Numbered from the stretch's first letter, positions 19,138-35,266 are shown. The stretch is 64,000 nt of DNA from Enterocloster alcoholdehydrogenati (GCF_013282095.1 NZ_BLTJ01000015.1:1-64000), one strand, 5' to 3'. The notes: generated by a model not told the origin, from the letters alone. Translations and numbers: made by a program.

Positions 19138-20742
19138 TTAAGATCTGTATTTTGCCTGAAAGTCGGATGGCGTAATACCGTGAACATTTTTAAAGGCACG
19201 GGAGAAAGAACGGTAATCTCCATATCCTACGTCATAGGCAACATCGCTGATGGAGGCGCCAGGATTCATAAGAACCCTCCGGGCGTACTCCATTTTTTCT
19301 GTCAGCAGATAATCCCTCAGATTCACATTGGTTTTATTTTTAAAGTAAATAGCAAAATACGATGGGCTTAGATGTACTTCCCTGGCAATATCCTCAATTT
19401 TTATGTGATTTATAATCTGGCTGCGTATAAACTCTTTAGCCTGGCGGATAATGGGGTCGTCTGTCCTGGATGCAGTTTCCTGTACATGGGCGTACTTAGG
19501 GGTAGCGTAGCCGTATACTGCGTCAATAAATTCTGACAGCTGGCAGAAGGAACTGCACAGCCATTGGCGTATCTGGGACAGCTGTTTAAAATGGTAAAGA
19601 TCTCTGGCAGTGGCAATTTCTGAGATCTCACCGTGAGAAAACTCGGCAAACTCCTGCTGAATCTGGTGGAACAGGGCATAGCAGAAGCTGTACACATAGT
19701 TTGGCGGCGGCATGGGCACATATAAAAGGCTGTCAATAAACTGGTTGCAGTACGTTTTGATTCCGTCCGTATCCTTCTTTACAATGTACTGGAATAAGGG
19801 CAGGCAGTCGATATCGGAGAGCCGTGTCCTTGGAGGAGTGGAGCAGATAACTTCATAGGTAAAAATATGGGATGAGGAATCGTAAAGCTGGTAGGTCATG
19901 GCTGTCAGGGCGCGGTTATAGGAGTAGGAGCACTCCATAAGGCCGGATACCGTATCCCCTACGCCTATGAGGGGGAGAGGAAGCCGGGAGTTCTTTAGAG
20001 TGTCCAGACAGCGAAGGGCAGTATGAAAGGGAATCAGGCTGGAGGTATTGAAGATTCCCACCAGCTGTTTGGGATCATGCTTCCAGAAAATATGTTTTTC
20101 ATCGGAAAATTCCTGATTCAGCTGTTCTATGACCGGTTCCGGAGAAAAAGAGGTGCCGGCTCCCGGCAGAGATTCCTCAAACATAAAAACGCAGACGTAG
20201 CAGGAACTGTCGCTTAAAGGCAGGTTCGTGTCGCAGAGCATACGGGATATGATTGCGGCTTCCAGAATCTTGCCGTCAATCAGGTTATTGAAAAAGTTGA
20301 GGTTAAACTGATCCTGATAAAGACGGCGGGTAGTGCCGCGGTTCTGGCTGGTGCGCTCTAAGAAGATCCGGCAGATCTCATCGTTTAGTTCAGAGCCGTT
20401 CAAAGGCTTTAGCAGATAGGCTTTTGCTCCGTAGCGCATGGCATCTCTGGCATAGGAAAAGTCATCGTATCCGCTCAGGATGATAAAGTCCGTGCGGATA
20501 CCGGCATTGCGGGAACGCTGGATCACATCAATTCCCGTAAGGTCGGGCATACGAATATCAATAATGGCAAGATCCGGCTTATGTTTGATAATGGCATCCA
20601 GGGCGTCATGGCCGTTAGAGGCCAGGGCAGCGATGCGAATCCCCAGACTTTTCCAGTCAATAGCAGTCTTTACGCCTTCCAGGACAGACAGCTCGTCATC
20701 GGCTAAAACGGCAGTAAATTCAATGGCAGTTTGGTGTTCCAT
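19138..20742 (-). CDS. YesN-type AraC response regulator
   Basis: 534 aa. The receiver domain (1-125) has acidic pair DDE (15-17), phospho-acceptor D62 (IDIRMPDL) and Lys in LLKPLNG. A middle region of unclear fold follows, and a C-terminal AraC double helix-turn-helix (about 430-534) includes IKIEDIAREVHLSPSYFAIYF and ASISDVAYDVGYGDYRSFSR. It partners the kinase gene downstream. A consensus promoter precedes it. It likely activates both arms of the glycan locus. Confidence 0.93.
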   Translation of the reverse strand: MEHQTAIEFTAVLADDELSVLEGVKTAIDWKSLGIRIAALASNGHDALDAIIKHKPDLAIIDIRMPDLTGIDVIQRSRNAGIRTDFIILSGYDDFSYARDAMRYGAKAYLLKPLNGSELNDEICRIFLERTSQNRGTTRRLYQDQFNLNFFNNLIDGKILEAAIISRMLCDTNLPLSDSSCYVCVFMFEESLPGAGTSFSPEPVIEQLNQEFSDEKHIFWKHDPKQLVGIFNTSSLIPFHTALRCLDTLKNSRLPLPLIGVGDTVSGLMECSYSYNRALTAMTYQLYDSSSHIFTYEVICSTPPRTRLSDIDCLPLFQYIVKKDTDGIKTYCNQFIDSLLYVPMPPPNYVYSFCYALFHQIQQEFAEFSHGEISEIATARDLYHFKQLSQIRQWLCSSFCQLSEFIDAVYGYATPKYAHVQETASRTDDPIIRQAKEFIRSQIINHIKIEDIAREVHLSPSYFAIYFKNKTNVNLRDYLLTEKMEYARRVLMNPGASISDVAYDVGYGDYRSFSRAFKNVHGITPSDFQAKYRS

Positions 20743-20780
20743 GCTTTTCTCCTTTGAAGTATTTTGGAAATTAAACGGGA

Positions 20781-20939
20781 TGATACAGGCAGAACTCAGA
20801 AGGAAGGCTCGTTAATATGTTAAATTATAGCATGAGACAAAATGCTGTCAAGTATGGGGGATATGATACAGTCAGACATAAAATCTGTTACATGAAAATT
20901 AAAATATGTCCTTTTGATTGTGGAAAATAAATGATACAG
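20781..20939 (+). repeat. Three TGATACAG repeats in the divergent control region
   Basis: Identical TGATACAG words lie at 20781-20788, 20864-20871 and 20932-20939, all in the same orientation. AraC-type response regulators bind direct repeats, so these are candidate sites. The spacings (83 and 68 bp) are not a simple repeat pattern. Confidence 0.35.
20824..20851 (-). promoter_or_regulatory. Consensus promoter of the two-component operon
   Basis: On the minus strand TTGACA (20846-20851), a 16-bp spacer and TATAAT (20824-20829), about 80 bp upstream of the regulator start. Confidence 0.75.
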
Positions 20940-20996
20940 TTATGCCATCAACAGGCAAGATACAAGGCGGGAAGAAAAGATTAACAGGAGGTAATT

Positions 20997-22403
20997 ATGA
21001 AAAAGAAAAGAATTATGAGTATTGTTCTGGCAGCAGCTATGGCGGTTTCCATCGCAGGCTGCGGGTCCAGCTCCGAAAGCACGTCCAACGGGGAGAATAC
21101 ACAGGCAGAGGGGGAGAACTCCAAGGCTCCTGAGGGGGCTACTACCGTAGAGGTATGGACGGAGGACCGGCACGACCTGGAGTATGTGGAGAAAATGGTC
21201 GATCAGTATAATCAGAATAACAAGGACGGAATTTTTATTAATCTGACCGTTATTACAGAGGATTACAAGAATATGCTGGCGTTGGCATACAACGGAGGAA
21301 CCGCTCCGGATGTGGTAGGGGCTAACAGCCTTCCGCTAAATACATTTGCAGATACGGGAATTCTGATGCCGTTAAATGATTACATTGATTCGGATGAGAC
21401 CTTCCAGAAGGTAAATGAACCCTATGAGCACGCCTATGAGGGAGAGAATACAAGAAACGGAAATATATATTTTGTATACAGCGGTATGCGTTCCGGCGTA
21501 CGTGTAGAATATAACAAAAATATCCTGAGTGAGTGCGGCTATACAGAAATTCCTTCTAAATTGGAGGATTACATTGATATGGCAAAGGACATTACCAAAA
21601 AAGGCGAAGGAAAATATTATGGAATCGGTTTCACCTCCGCATCTTCCTTTGAACGTCTGTTGGAAATGTGCGCGCAGGTATCTGGCATTTACTACTATGA
21701 CTATGTAAATGGAAAATACGATTTCAGCGGCTATAAGGACATCGTAGAGCTGGGCAGGCGTTTTATTTCTGAGGATATCGCATATCCTGACCAGCAGGGC
21801 GTTGACAATATGAGAGCGCTGTTTGCGGAAGGACAGTTTGCGCTGTGGAGCAACGCTTCCCAGGAGGCCAGCGTATTCACCAATCAGATCCCGATTACAG
21901 AGTTTGACTGGGGCGTGGCAGAGGTTCCTTCTCTGACCGGTGAGATCAAGGGCGCACTGCAGACAACGCCGTCTAAGGCATATGGTATCGTATCAACCTC
22001 TGAACATAAGGACGAGGCATGGAAGGTCATTCAGTATTTCCAGTCAGAAGAGTTCTTAAAGGGCTATCTGGAAAGCGGTTACTGCCTTCCCATCAGCTCC
22101 TATATGGACGGTGTGATCGATAAGACAAAGATCGGACGTATGGCTGATTTCTCTCTTCTGGATTATGAATCTGTATATCCAAAGCCTCCAGTGATCAACC
22201 TGACGGGTGATGATTACCGGGTGGTGCTGTGGAATGCGGTTATGGGGTATGTAGATACGGATGAAGCCATTAAAGATCTGAATACCCGTTACAATGAGGC
22301 GCTGGAGGCAGATGTTGCTTCTGGATCCACAAAAAGACTGGTTATTTCCGATTATGATCCCCTTCATCCAAATGACGGAACGATCACATATCTGGATAAA
22401 TAA
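20997..22403 (+). CDS. Sugar ABC transporter substrate-binding lipoprotein (CUT1)
   Basis: 468 aa. A lipoprotein signal (MKKKRIMSIVLAAAMAVS then lipobox IAGC at 19-22) and a Ser/Gly/Glu-rich linker are followed by a family-1 solute-binding fold (VEVWTEDRHD, GTAPDVVGANS, YGIGFTSASSFE). It captures oligosaccharides outside the membrane for the two permeases downstream. AGGAGG at 20986-20991. The operon has no ATPase, as is usual where one MsmK-type ATPase serves many transporters. Confidence 0.93.
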   Translation: MKKKRIMSIVLAAAMAVSIAGCGSSSESTSNGENTQAEGENSKAPEGATTVEVWTEDRHDLEYVEKMVDQYNQNNKDGIFINLTVITEDYKNMLALAYNGGTAPDVVGANSLPLNTFADTGILMPLNDYIDSDETFQKVNEPYEHAYEGENTRNGNIYFVYSGMRSGVRVEYNKNILSECGYTEIPSKLEDYIDMAKDITKKGEGKYYGIGFTSASSFERLLEMCAQVSGIYYYDYVNGKYDFSGYKDIVELGRRFISEDIAYPDQQGVDNMRALFAEGQFALWSNASQEASVFTNQIPITEFDWGVAEVPSLTGEIKGALQTTPSKAYGIVSTSEHKDEAWKVIQYFQSEEFLKGYLESGYCLPISSYMDGVIDKTKIGRMADFSLLDYESVYPKPPVINLTGDDYRVVLWNAVMGYVDTDEAIKDLNTRYNEALEADVASGSTKRLVISDYDPLHPNDGTITYLDK

Positions 22404-22415
22404 ACGCAGGAGGGG

Positions 22416-22468
22416 AGGCGGATATACCGGTTCCCCTTACTGTTATTAAGAACAGCAGAAGGCCGCCT
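22416..22468 (+). terminator. Intercistronic stem-loops after the binding-protein gene
   Basis: AGGCGG (22416-22421) pairs with CCGCCT (22463-22468), enclosing CTGTT/AACAG (22440-22455). No T-tract follows. Such structures between binding-protein and permease genes commonly protect the upstream mRNA and lower permease expression. Confidence 0.45.
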
Positions 22469-22517
22469 GTCCGGCGTGAGTTCTGTTGGTTAAGACCTGT
22501 ATACAGGGAGGTTTCGC

Positions 22518-23432
22518 ATGAACACAAAAAAGAAAAAATGTAAGATCACAAGGGATGGGGTTGTTTCCGCCCTTATGCTGGCACCGTCCACCATTCTCCT
22601 GGCAGTATGCTCTATCTATCCTTTTATCTGGATCTTCCGGTACGTTTGCTTTGATTACAATGGGTTTACGGCTAACTTTACGGGAAGCAGGAACTTTACC
22701 AGAATGCTGGCAGATAAGGCGTTTTGGGGAAGTGTGGGCCATACGATGGAATATGCGGCCTATAAACTTGCGTTTATTATTCCGCTGGCGCTGATACTGG
22801 CAGTGCTTTTAAATGCAAAAATGAGAGGAAGCAATGTATTCAGAGGAATTTATTTTATGCCTACGGTTATCAGTACCTCTATTTCCGGTATGATATTTGC
22901 TTTCATCTTCGCTACGCAGAATGGTATTGCCAATGAACTTCTGTTAAGTATGAATCTGATTAAAACGCCCATCAAGTGGCTCACAAGTCAGGACTGGGTT
23001 ATGGTTGCAGTCACGATTCTGGCCGTCTGGGGCGGTCTTGGAAACTATATGCTTTATTTTACCACAGGAATGAACAGTGTGGCAGAGGATGTATATGAAT
23101 CGGCTAAGATAGATGGAGCCAATGCGGTGCAGACATTCTTCTATATTACATTGCCAATGCTGTCGCCTGTCTTAAAGGTAGTTCTTATGCTGGCAATTAC
23201 CAGCGCGTTTAAGGATTATGAAGCGATCATGGTTCTATCGCAGGGAGGCCCCGGCAACCGTTCAATGGTTATGTTCCTGTATATTTATAATCTTATTTTC
23301 GGAACAGCCAATACAACCACTCAGGCACAGATTGGATATGGTGCGCTTCTCAGCGTTGTGGCTGCGCTGGTAGTAGGCATAATCACAGTCATTTATCTGT
23401 TTGTATCCAGAAAACTGGATGATGTCGTATAA
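22518..23432 (+). CDS. Sugar ABC transporter permease, MalF/LacF/UgpA type
   Basis: 304 aa with six predicted membrane helices and the cytoplasmic EAA loop (VYESAKIDGANAVQTFFYIT) that contacts the ATPase. It forms the channel with the next gene's product. The start follows GGGAGG about 6 bases upstream. The stop lies inside the ribosome binding site of the next gene. Confidence 0.93.
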   Translation: MNTKKKKCKITRDGVVSALMLAPSTILLAVCSIYPFIWIFRYVCFDYNGFTANFTGSRNFTRMLADKAFWGSVGHTMEYAAYKLAFIIPLALILAVLLNAKMRGSNVFRGIYFMPTVISTSISGMIFAFIFATQNGIANELLLSMNLIKTPIKWLTSQDWVMVAVTILAVWGGLGNYMLYFTTGMNSVAEDVYESAKIDGANAVQTFFYITLPMLSPVLKVVLMLAITSAFKDYEAIMVLSQGGPGNRSMVMFLYIYNLIFGTANTTTQAQIGYGALLSVVAALVVGIITVIYLFVSRKLDDVV

Positions 23433-23442
23433 GGAGGCTGCC

Positions 23443-24309
23443 ATGAAACAAGGTCATGCGGTGTATTCCACCAAAACAAAAATATTAAGGGGAGTTGTCT
23501 GGATCCTTATGCTGATTCTGGCGCTCTTTATGGTATTCCCTATTTTATATATTGTACTGGGATCCTTTAAGGAAAATTCTGAACTTTTAGTAGGCGGCAC
23601 CAATATTTTTCCGAGCAAATGGGTATTTACCAATTATTCGGATGCCTGGAAGCAGGCAAATTTCGCCACATATACCCTTAACAGTATTTTCCTGGCTCTG
23701 GGGGTTATGATCATTACGCTGATCACTTCTACCATGACGGGATATGTGTTTTCCAGAAGGAATTTCTGGGGAAAAGAAGTCCTTTACAGCCTGTTTGTAG
23801 CCTTTATGTTCATCAATGTAGGCTCCGTCTCTTTAAGGCCGCTGTTTGAACTGGCAGTAAAGCTTAAGATGAACAAAAATCTGCTTTCTGTTGTTCTTAT
23901 TTCCGTGGGAACAGGGCAGGCTACGTATATTTTCCTGTGCCGCGGGTTTGTTAATTCTCTGCCCAGGGAACTGGATGAGGCAGCAAAAATAGACGGATGC
24001 ACTTTTTTTCAGACCTACCGTCTGGTAATCATGCCCCTTTTAAAACCGGTTATGGCAACCATTGCCCTGCTTTCCTTTAGACAGGGCTGGAATGAATATA
24101 TTCTTCCGTTGGTATTTACCATGACAAATGATAAATTAAGACCCCTGACCGTGGGCGTAAATATGCTGAAAAATGCCGGGGACGGCGCGGCTGCATGGAA
24201 TATCATGTTTGCCGGAGCGACCATAGCCATTATTCCTATGCTCATTACTTACTGCATATTCAGCAGATACTTTATGGGCGGTATGACGACTGGTGCGGTA
24301 AAGGGATAA
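23443..24309 (+). CDS. Sugar ABC transporter permease, MalG/LacG/UgpE type
   Basis: 288 aa from ATG 23443 (AAGGAGG at 23431-23437); an upstream TTG extends the frame but has no site. Six predicted helices, EAA loop LDEAAKIDGCTFFQTYRLV. Partner of the preceding permease. Confidence 0.93.
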   Translation: MKQGHAVYSTKTKILRGVVWILMLILALFMVFPILYIVLGSFKENSELLVGGTNIFPSKWVFTNYSDAWKQANFATYTLNSIFLALGVMIITLITSTMTGYVFSRRNFWGKEVLYSLFVAFMFINVGSVSLRPLFELAVKLKMNKNLLSVVLISVGTGQATYIFLCRGFVNSLPRELDEAAKIDGCTFFQTYRLVIMPLLKPVMATIALLSFRQGWNEYILPLVFTMTNDKLRPLTVGVNMLKNAGDGAAAWNIMFAGATIAIIPMLITYCIFSRYFMGGMTTGAVKG

Positions 24310-24336
24310 AAACACCTCATGCTATGGAGATTCAAC

Positions 24337-24362
24337 AGCCGCTTATCTTTGTATAGGCGGCT
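24337..24362 (+). terminator. Stem-loop between permease and 812-aa gene
   Basis: AGCCGC (24337-24342) pairs with GCGGCT (24357-24362), extended by three more pairs; TCGTTTG follows. It may act as a weak terminator or an RNA stabiliser that separates transporter from enzyme expression. Confidence 0.4.
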
Positions 24363-24384
24363 TCGTTTGTAAAGGAGAAGATCA

Positions 24385-26823
24385 ATGAAGGAATGGGAAT
24401 TGGGAAACGACGGGTTTGTGATGGAATATATGATCGCAGGTCCTCAGGCGGATCCGTTTGAGGCGGAGGAACGGGCTGAAAATCAGCTGGAACTGGAAGC
24501 AAGGCTGAGAGCGTGCGTTGTCACGCCTAAGAAAAAATATTTGAAGATGTCCCCGAAACTGGGAGAAAGGGCTCAAAACGGCTGTCTATGGTCTGTGTGG
24601 GTACAGGGAAACAACTGCTTTATTGATGTATCGGAATTTTACTCTACCCTTCAGCGGATAACACTGACGGCAGCTGTCTGCTTAAACGCCAAAGAGGAAG
24701 GACCTGTGCGGGCCAGGATCTGGACGTATATGGCTGCAGGGATTTATTGCAATGGGGAGCTGGCAGGAGAGGTGCAACGACCGGTATATAAGCCCATTCA
24801 GTATCAGGATGTGGTATTTCACTTAAAGAAGGGAAGAAACCAGATTTTATGCGATTGTGAGAACCTGGGAGTAAGAGATACACGAAATCTGCTGGGAATT
24901 CAGATCATGGATCACAGAGACAGAATCAGAGTGAGCCTCCCTGATTTGGACTGCCAAAACCAGGTGTTTGAGGATGCAAAATTTATAAGACAGTTAAAGC
25001 TGGAGCATGGGGAGCTGGCAATGCCAAAAGAGGCAGGGCCGGAAGTATCCGTATGTTATCACAGGGAAAGTCCTGACTATGAGGTAATGCGCCGTCCAGA
25101 GGTATGGACGGCTCTGGAGGGAAAAGTGCGGGAGCGTATTCCAGAGAAAACGGCGCTTTTGTCCATCAGAATCCAACGTCCGGGCTATGTGCTGAAACGG
25201 AAGTTGGAATTTGCGGAACGCAGAGTGCCGGTACATCCTTCTCCAACTGTGACCAGAGAAGAAAACTGGAACAGAATATTAAGGGAAATCGGAGAGGTGG
25301 GAAGTTTAAACAGAGGCGATTTTGGCTTTCCGATCTTTAATATTCTGGCAAGAAAACAGCTGGGGATTCAGGATCCAAAGGACAGAGGGCGGCTGTTTGA
25401 AATGCTGGAACTCATTGAACGCCGGGTAGACTGTTCGGATTTTCTGGTCTGCGGTCTTATGCGGTATATGCACCGGTATGAGATGGATCAGGAGCTGAAG
25501 GACCGGACAAAACAGGTGCTCTTAAATTATCGGTACTGGATGGATATGGATGGAGCAGATGCCATGTGTTTTTGGAGTGAAAACCATTCTCTTATGTTTT
25601 ACTATGCAGCTGTGGAAGCAGGACGTCTTTATCAGGAAGAATATTTTCCAAGGGCGGGAATGCTGGGCAGCGAATTGTATCAGTGGGGGAGAAAACGCCT
25701 GTGTCAGTGGCTGGATGATACGGAAACCTGTGGATTTGAGGAGTTTTTAAGTACGGTTTATATGTGCGTTACCTTTGCAGCTTTGTTAAATGTGATTGAT
25801 TTTTGTGAAAAGGACCTTTCAGACAGAGCCAGGGCACTTGAGGATCGGCTGGTGGAAGAGCTTTGTCTGCAGACCTTTAAGAAAACGGTGATCGCTCCTA
25901 TGGGAAGGGTTTACAGAGAGGTTATCTACCCCTTCCGCCAGGGAGCGCAGTCCATCATTCACTGTATCGATCCGTCGGCTCCCTGGGCCTATGGAGAAGG
26001 CTGGCTGGCATTTCTGACAGGCAGTACCTACTGTTTTCCGCAAGGGCTCACAGAAAAGATGGAGCAGGAAGTTTGCTGCCGGTATACATCAGGAAATGCA
26101 AAAATTGTATTGGAAAAAACAGAAAATTACTGTCTCACCTCGGTGGAATCGCCCAGAAAAGACAGAGATGACCGCTGGAAGAATATACGCAGGGAAAGAG
26201 GAGAAACGTCCCGCACCCATATGTTTATCAAGTCTTTAAACGAGTGTTTCCACGGCACATCAGCCTTTGGGCCGGGAATTTACGGATATCAGCAGCATAT
26301 GTGGTATGGCGCTCTTTCGCCGGAGGCAGTCATTTTCACCAACCATCCCGGCGCAACAGCGGAGGATTCTGATATGAGACCGGGGTATTGGTATGGAAAT
26401 GGGGTTATGCCTGCGATTAAGCAGGTTCCCGGGATACTGGGAGTCATCTATCAGATCCCTGAAAGCCATCCGATTCATTTTACCCATGTGTACTGTCCCA
26501 AAAGCCGGTTTGACCGGGCAGAACAGAAAGGGAAATGGCTGTTTCTTCAAAAAGCTCAGGGCTTTATGGGCTTATGGTGCAGTGAACAGCTGACAGCCTT
26601 TGACGATACGGTCTTTGACAGTGAACTGCGTGCTTATGGAAGCCAAATGGCTTATCTGTGCATCTGCGGCAGCAGACAGCAGTGGGATACATTGGATAGC
26701 TTTATGGCATGGGCTGGCAGCCTGGAACCGTTTTATGAAAGCGAAAAAGGCTGTCTGAGGGCAGGTGCTGATTTTGAACTTACATATCAGCTGTCTCAGG
26801 ATGATACGCAGTATCTTTTATAG
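24385..26823 (+). CDS. Large protein of unknown family, candidate carbohydrate-active enzyme
   Basis: 812 aa, no signal peptide or membrane helix. Residues about 60-260 look like beta-sandwich domains (WTYMAAGIYCNGELAGEV resembles the accessory domain of rhamnosidase or GH2-like enzymes). Residues about 290-600 look helical and could be an (alpha/alpha) toroid, with a striking MCFWSENHSLMFYYA segment near 393-407 and later GFEEFLSTVYMCV and APWAYGEGW. The C-terminal about 200 residues look beta-rich again. No known catalytic signature was recognised. Its position between sugar permeases and glycosidases argues for glycan cleavage (hydrolase or lyase), which is inference. Confidence 0.6.
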   Translation: MKEWELGNDGFVMEYMIAGPQADPFEAEERAENQLELEARLRACVVTPKKKYLKMSPKLGERAQNGCLWSVWVQGNNCFIDVSEFYSTLQRITLTAAVCLNAKEEGPVRARIWTYMAAGIYCNGELAGEVQRPVYKPIQYQDVVFHLKKGRNQILCDCENLGVRDTRNLLGIQIMDHRDRIRVSLPDLDCQNQVFEDAKFIRQLKLEHGELAMPKEAGPEVSVCYHRESPDYEVMRRPEVWTALEGKVRERIPEKTALLSIRIQRPGYVLKRKLEFAERRVPVHPSPTVTREENWNRILREIGEVGSLNRGDFGFPIFNILARKQLGIQDPKDRGRLFEMLELIERRVDCSDFLVCGLMRYMHRYEMDQELKDRTKQVLLNYRYWMDMDGADAMCFWSENHSLMFYYAAVEAGRLYQEEYFPRAGMLGSELYQWGRKRLCQWLDDTETCGFEEFLSTVYMCVTFAALLNVIDFCEKDLSDRARALEDRLVEELCLQTFKKTVIAPMGRVYREVIYPFRQGAQSIIHCIDPSAPWAYGEGWLAFLTGSTYCFPQGLTEKMEQEVCCRYTSGNAKIVLEKTENYCLTSVESPRKDRDDRWKNIRRERGETSRTHMFIKSLNECFHGTSAFGPGIYGYQQHMWYGALSPEAVIFTNHPGATAEDSDMRPGYWYGNGVMPAIKQVPGILGVIYQIPESHPIHFTHVYCPKSRFDRAEQKGKWLFLQKAQGFMGLWCSEQLTAFDDTVFDSELRAYGSQMAYLCICGSRQQWDTLDSFMAWAGSLEPFYESEKGCLRAGADFELTYQLSQDDTQYLL

Positions 26824-26868
26824 ATTACCTTAAAAATCATAAATACAGAATATATAGGGAGAATCAGA

Positions 26869-28863
26869 ATGAATTGTAATGTAGATCTTACCAGAGTGAA
26901 AGCCCCCTTGCTTTTTGAAGCCTCAAAGGAGATAAGCTGGAGTAATCCAAAGCTTTATATTAAGGATGATCTGAGGACGCTGGTCTTTACAGGCTGTTAT
27001 AAAAAGGGGGAAGAGGTAAAAAGCTGCAGAGTTGTAAGCCGGAGCCGGGACCTGATCAGCTGGACCGTGCCGGTGCCGTTAGAATCGGAGTGCCGGCCGG
27101 AGGGAGAAGAGGGAAAAGACGTTCGGGCCAGTGAGAGCTGGAGCCGGTTTTCCTGGGCGTCAGCCGGAGTTTGCAGCGCGAATGCCCTGTGGGATCCTCA
27201 GCTTCATATGTATCTGGCTGTTTATCAGGGAAACCGGCCTGTAAATGGCACAGATGACGAGACGGAGGGAAGCATCGGTATTGCCGTCAGTCGGGACCTG
27301 ACTCACTGGCAGAGCTTTTTAAAGGATCATCCCACATATCCCGGTCATGGCGTCATTTATGAGGGTGATTATTATCCGGCGATTCCTTTTAGCGAGTATA
27401 TTCATCCTGAGGAGCTGCCGGCGGGAGAAAAAGTGTTTGATGTGCGTGATTTTGGCGCAGTTTCTGATGGTGAGACGCTTTCTACAGAGGCTGTTCAGGC
27501 CGCTGTGGATGCAGCCGCAACCTGTGGAGGTACGGTTCTGGTATCAGGAGGATATTACTGTGTGGGCGCTGTTCATCTTGCGTCTGGGATAACGCTTTGG
27601 ATCCATTCAGACAGCGCTCTTTGCGCTTCACGTGATCTGGAGAATTATGGAGATGCTCTGATTGGCTGCGTAGGCGCGGAAGCTGTAACGATTACAGGAG
27701 GAGGAAAGATAATCGGGAGAGGAGAATATTTCGTATATCTTCCCCAAAATCCGCCGCTTACTGTTCCAATGGAGGTAACAAAGCTTCCGCCATTTTTGTA
27801 CGATCCCATGGGGTATCCGGTAGATTCCATCCGATATACATACCGCAGCCGTATTCGATATGCTGAGGACCGTTATGCAGAAGGCCTGCCGCCTATCCAA
27901 CGGCCTATGTACACAGTCTGGATCCGCAGCAGCCGGAATGTGGCGATCCGAAATATTATCATCGAGGATGCCCTTGACTGGACGCTGTGCGTAGACTGCA
28001 GCCGTCAGGTCAGAGTACGGGATCTGGTAATCAATGGAAACCGCCATGTGGCAAATACAGACGGTATTGACATCATGGGAAGCAGTCAGGTGGAGGTAGA
28101 TCACTGCTTCGTATCCTGCGCGGATGATGGGATCTGCGTGAAAGCCCCTATGAAACAGGGGCATGATGGGATTAACATTGAGGATGCTGACGCTGAAATG
28201 GGAGGTACGGAGCAGATCCATATTAAGGACTGCACAGTGGTTTCCGTAATGAATGCATTTAAGATTGGAACAGAGACCTATTTTGATATTAAGGACATAA
28301 CGGTGGAAAACTGCCGTTTTATGCTGCCTGATATCTATCCGGGGACTGTTTCCGGTATTTCCATTGAATCAGCAGACGGGAGTCATATCCAGAATGTCCA
28401 GATCCGCAATATTGAGATGGATAAGGTTTGCTGTCCTGTATTCATCTGCCTGAATATGCGCAATAAGTACGGATTCTTAAACGATGAGGACAGGGAAGAG
28501 AAATATTACGGAGGAGCGATTGAGAATATTGTCATTGAACACGTTCGAGCTTTCCAGACAGAGGTTCCAAGTATCCTTACGGGCTTTCAGACACAAGAGA
28601 ATGGAAGGGTAATTGAAAGGCGGATAAAGGATATTCAGATCCGTGACTTTCAGGCTGTTTACCGGGATAACAAAGAGGATTTGGACATTAGAAATCCTGT
28701 TTATGAAAACGTTCGTGATTACCCGGAAAACAATGCGTTTGGAGATGTGCCGGCATATGGATTTTACATTCGCCATGCAGAGGGAGTGTGCTTAGAGGAC
28801 TGGGAGGTTATTCCAAGAACCATGAATACCAGAGAGGCGGTTGTCCGGGAATATACGGACTGA
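26869..28863 (+). CDS. GH28-like beta-helix glycosidase fused to an N-terminal beta-propeller-like segment
   Basis: 664 aa. Residues about 180-660 form a right-handed beta-helix of the polygalacturonase type: start VFDVRDFGAVSDGETLSTEA, catalytic-type NTDGIDIMGS (about 396-405) and CADDGICVKA (about 418-427). The usual GHG histidine motif is not clear. Residues 1-175 resemble part of a GH43/GH32 five-blade propeller (SNPKLYIKDD, SRSRDLISWTVP, IAVSRDLTHWQSF). There is no signal peptide, so it acts in the cytoplasm. The substrate is probably an acidic or rhamnose/galacturonate-containing oligosaccharide. Confidence 0.75.
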   Translation: MNCNVDLTRVKAPLLFEASKEISWSNPKLYIKDDLRTLVFTGCYKKGEEVKSCRVVSRSRDLISWTVPVPLESECRPEGEEGKDVRASESWSRFSWASAGVCSANALWDPQLHMYLAVYQGNRPVNGTDDETEGSIGIAVSRDLTHWQSFLKDHPTYPGHGVIYEGDYYPAIPFSEYIHPEELPAGEKVFDVRDFGAVSDGETLSTEAVQAAVDAAATCGGTVLVSGGYYCVGAVHLASGITLWIHSDSALCASRDLENYGDALIGCVGAEAVTITGGGKIIGRGEYFVYLPQNPPLTVPMEVTKLPPFLYDPMGYPVDSIRYTYRSRIRYAEDRYAEGLPPIQRPMYTVWIRSSRNVAIRNIIIEDALDWTLCVDCSRQVRVRDLVINGNRHVANTDGIDIMGSSQVEVDHCFVSCADDGICVKAPMKQGHDGINIEDADAEMGGTEQIHIKDCTVVSVMNAFKIGTETYFDIKDITVENCRFMLPDIYPGTVSGISIESADGSHIQNVQIRNIEMDKVCCPVFICLNMRNKYGFLNDEDREEKYYGGAIENIVIEHVRAFQTEVPSILTGFQTQENGRVIERRIKDIQIRDFQAVYRDNKEDLDIRNPVYENVRDYPENNAFGDVPAYGFYIRHAEGVCLEDWEVIPRTMNTREAVVREYTD

Positions 28864-28884
28864 AGGGAAAGGAAGGAAATAAAG

Positions 28885-33737
<4,853 letters not shown>

Positions 33738-33765
33738 GAATGGTCTGAAATACCGCAATTCCTCC

Positions 33766-33794
33766 TTGACTTTAACAAATTAACTTGCTATACT
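33766..33794 (+). promoter_or_regulatory. Sigma-A promoter of gdhA
   Basis: TTGACT (33766-33771), 17-bp spacer, TATACT (33789-33794); predicted start near 33801. Confidence 0.75.
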
Positions 33795-33802
33795 TTCCGT
33801 AA

Positions 33803-35227
<1,425 letters not shown>

Positions 35228-35266
35228 CGTATAAATATTTAAAGTAACAATTCAGGGTGAGGAATT

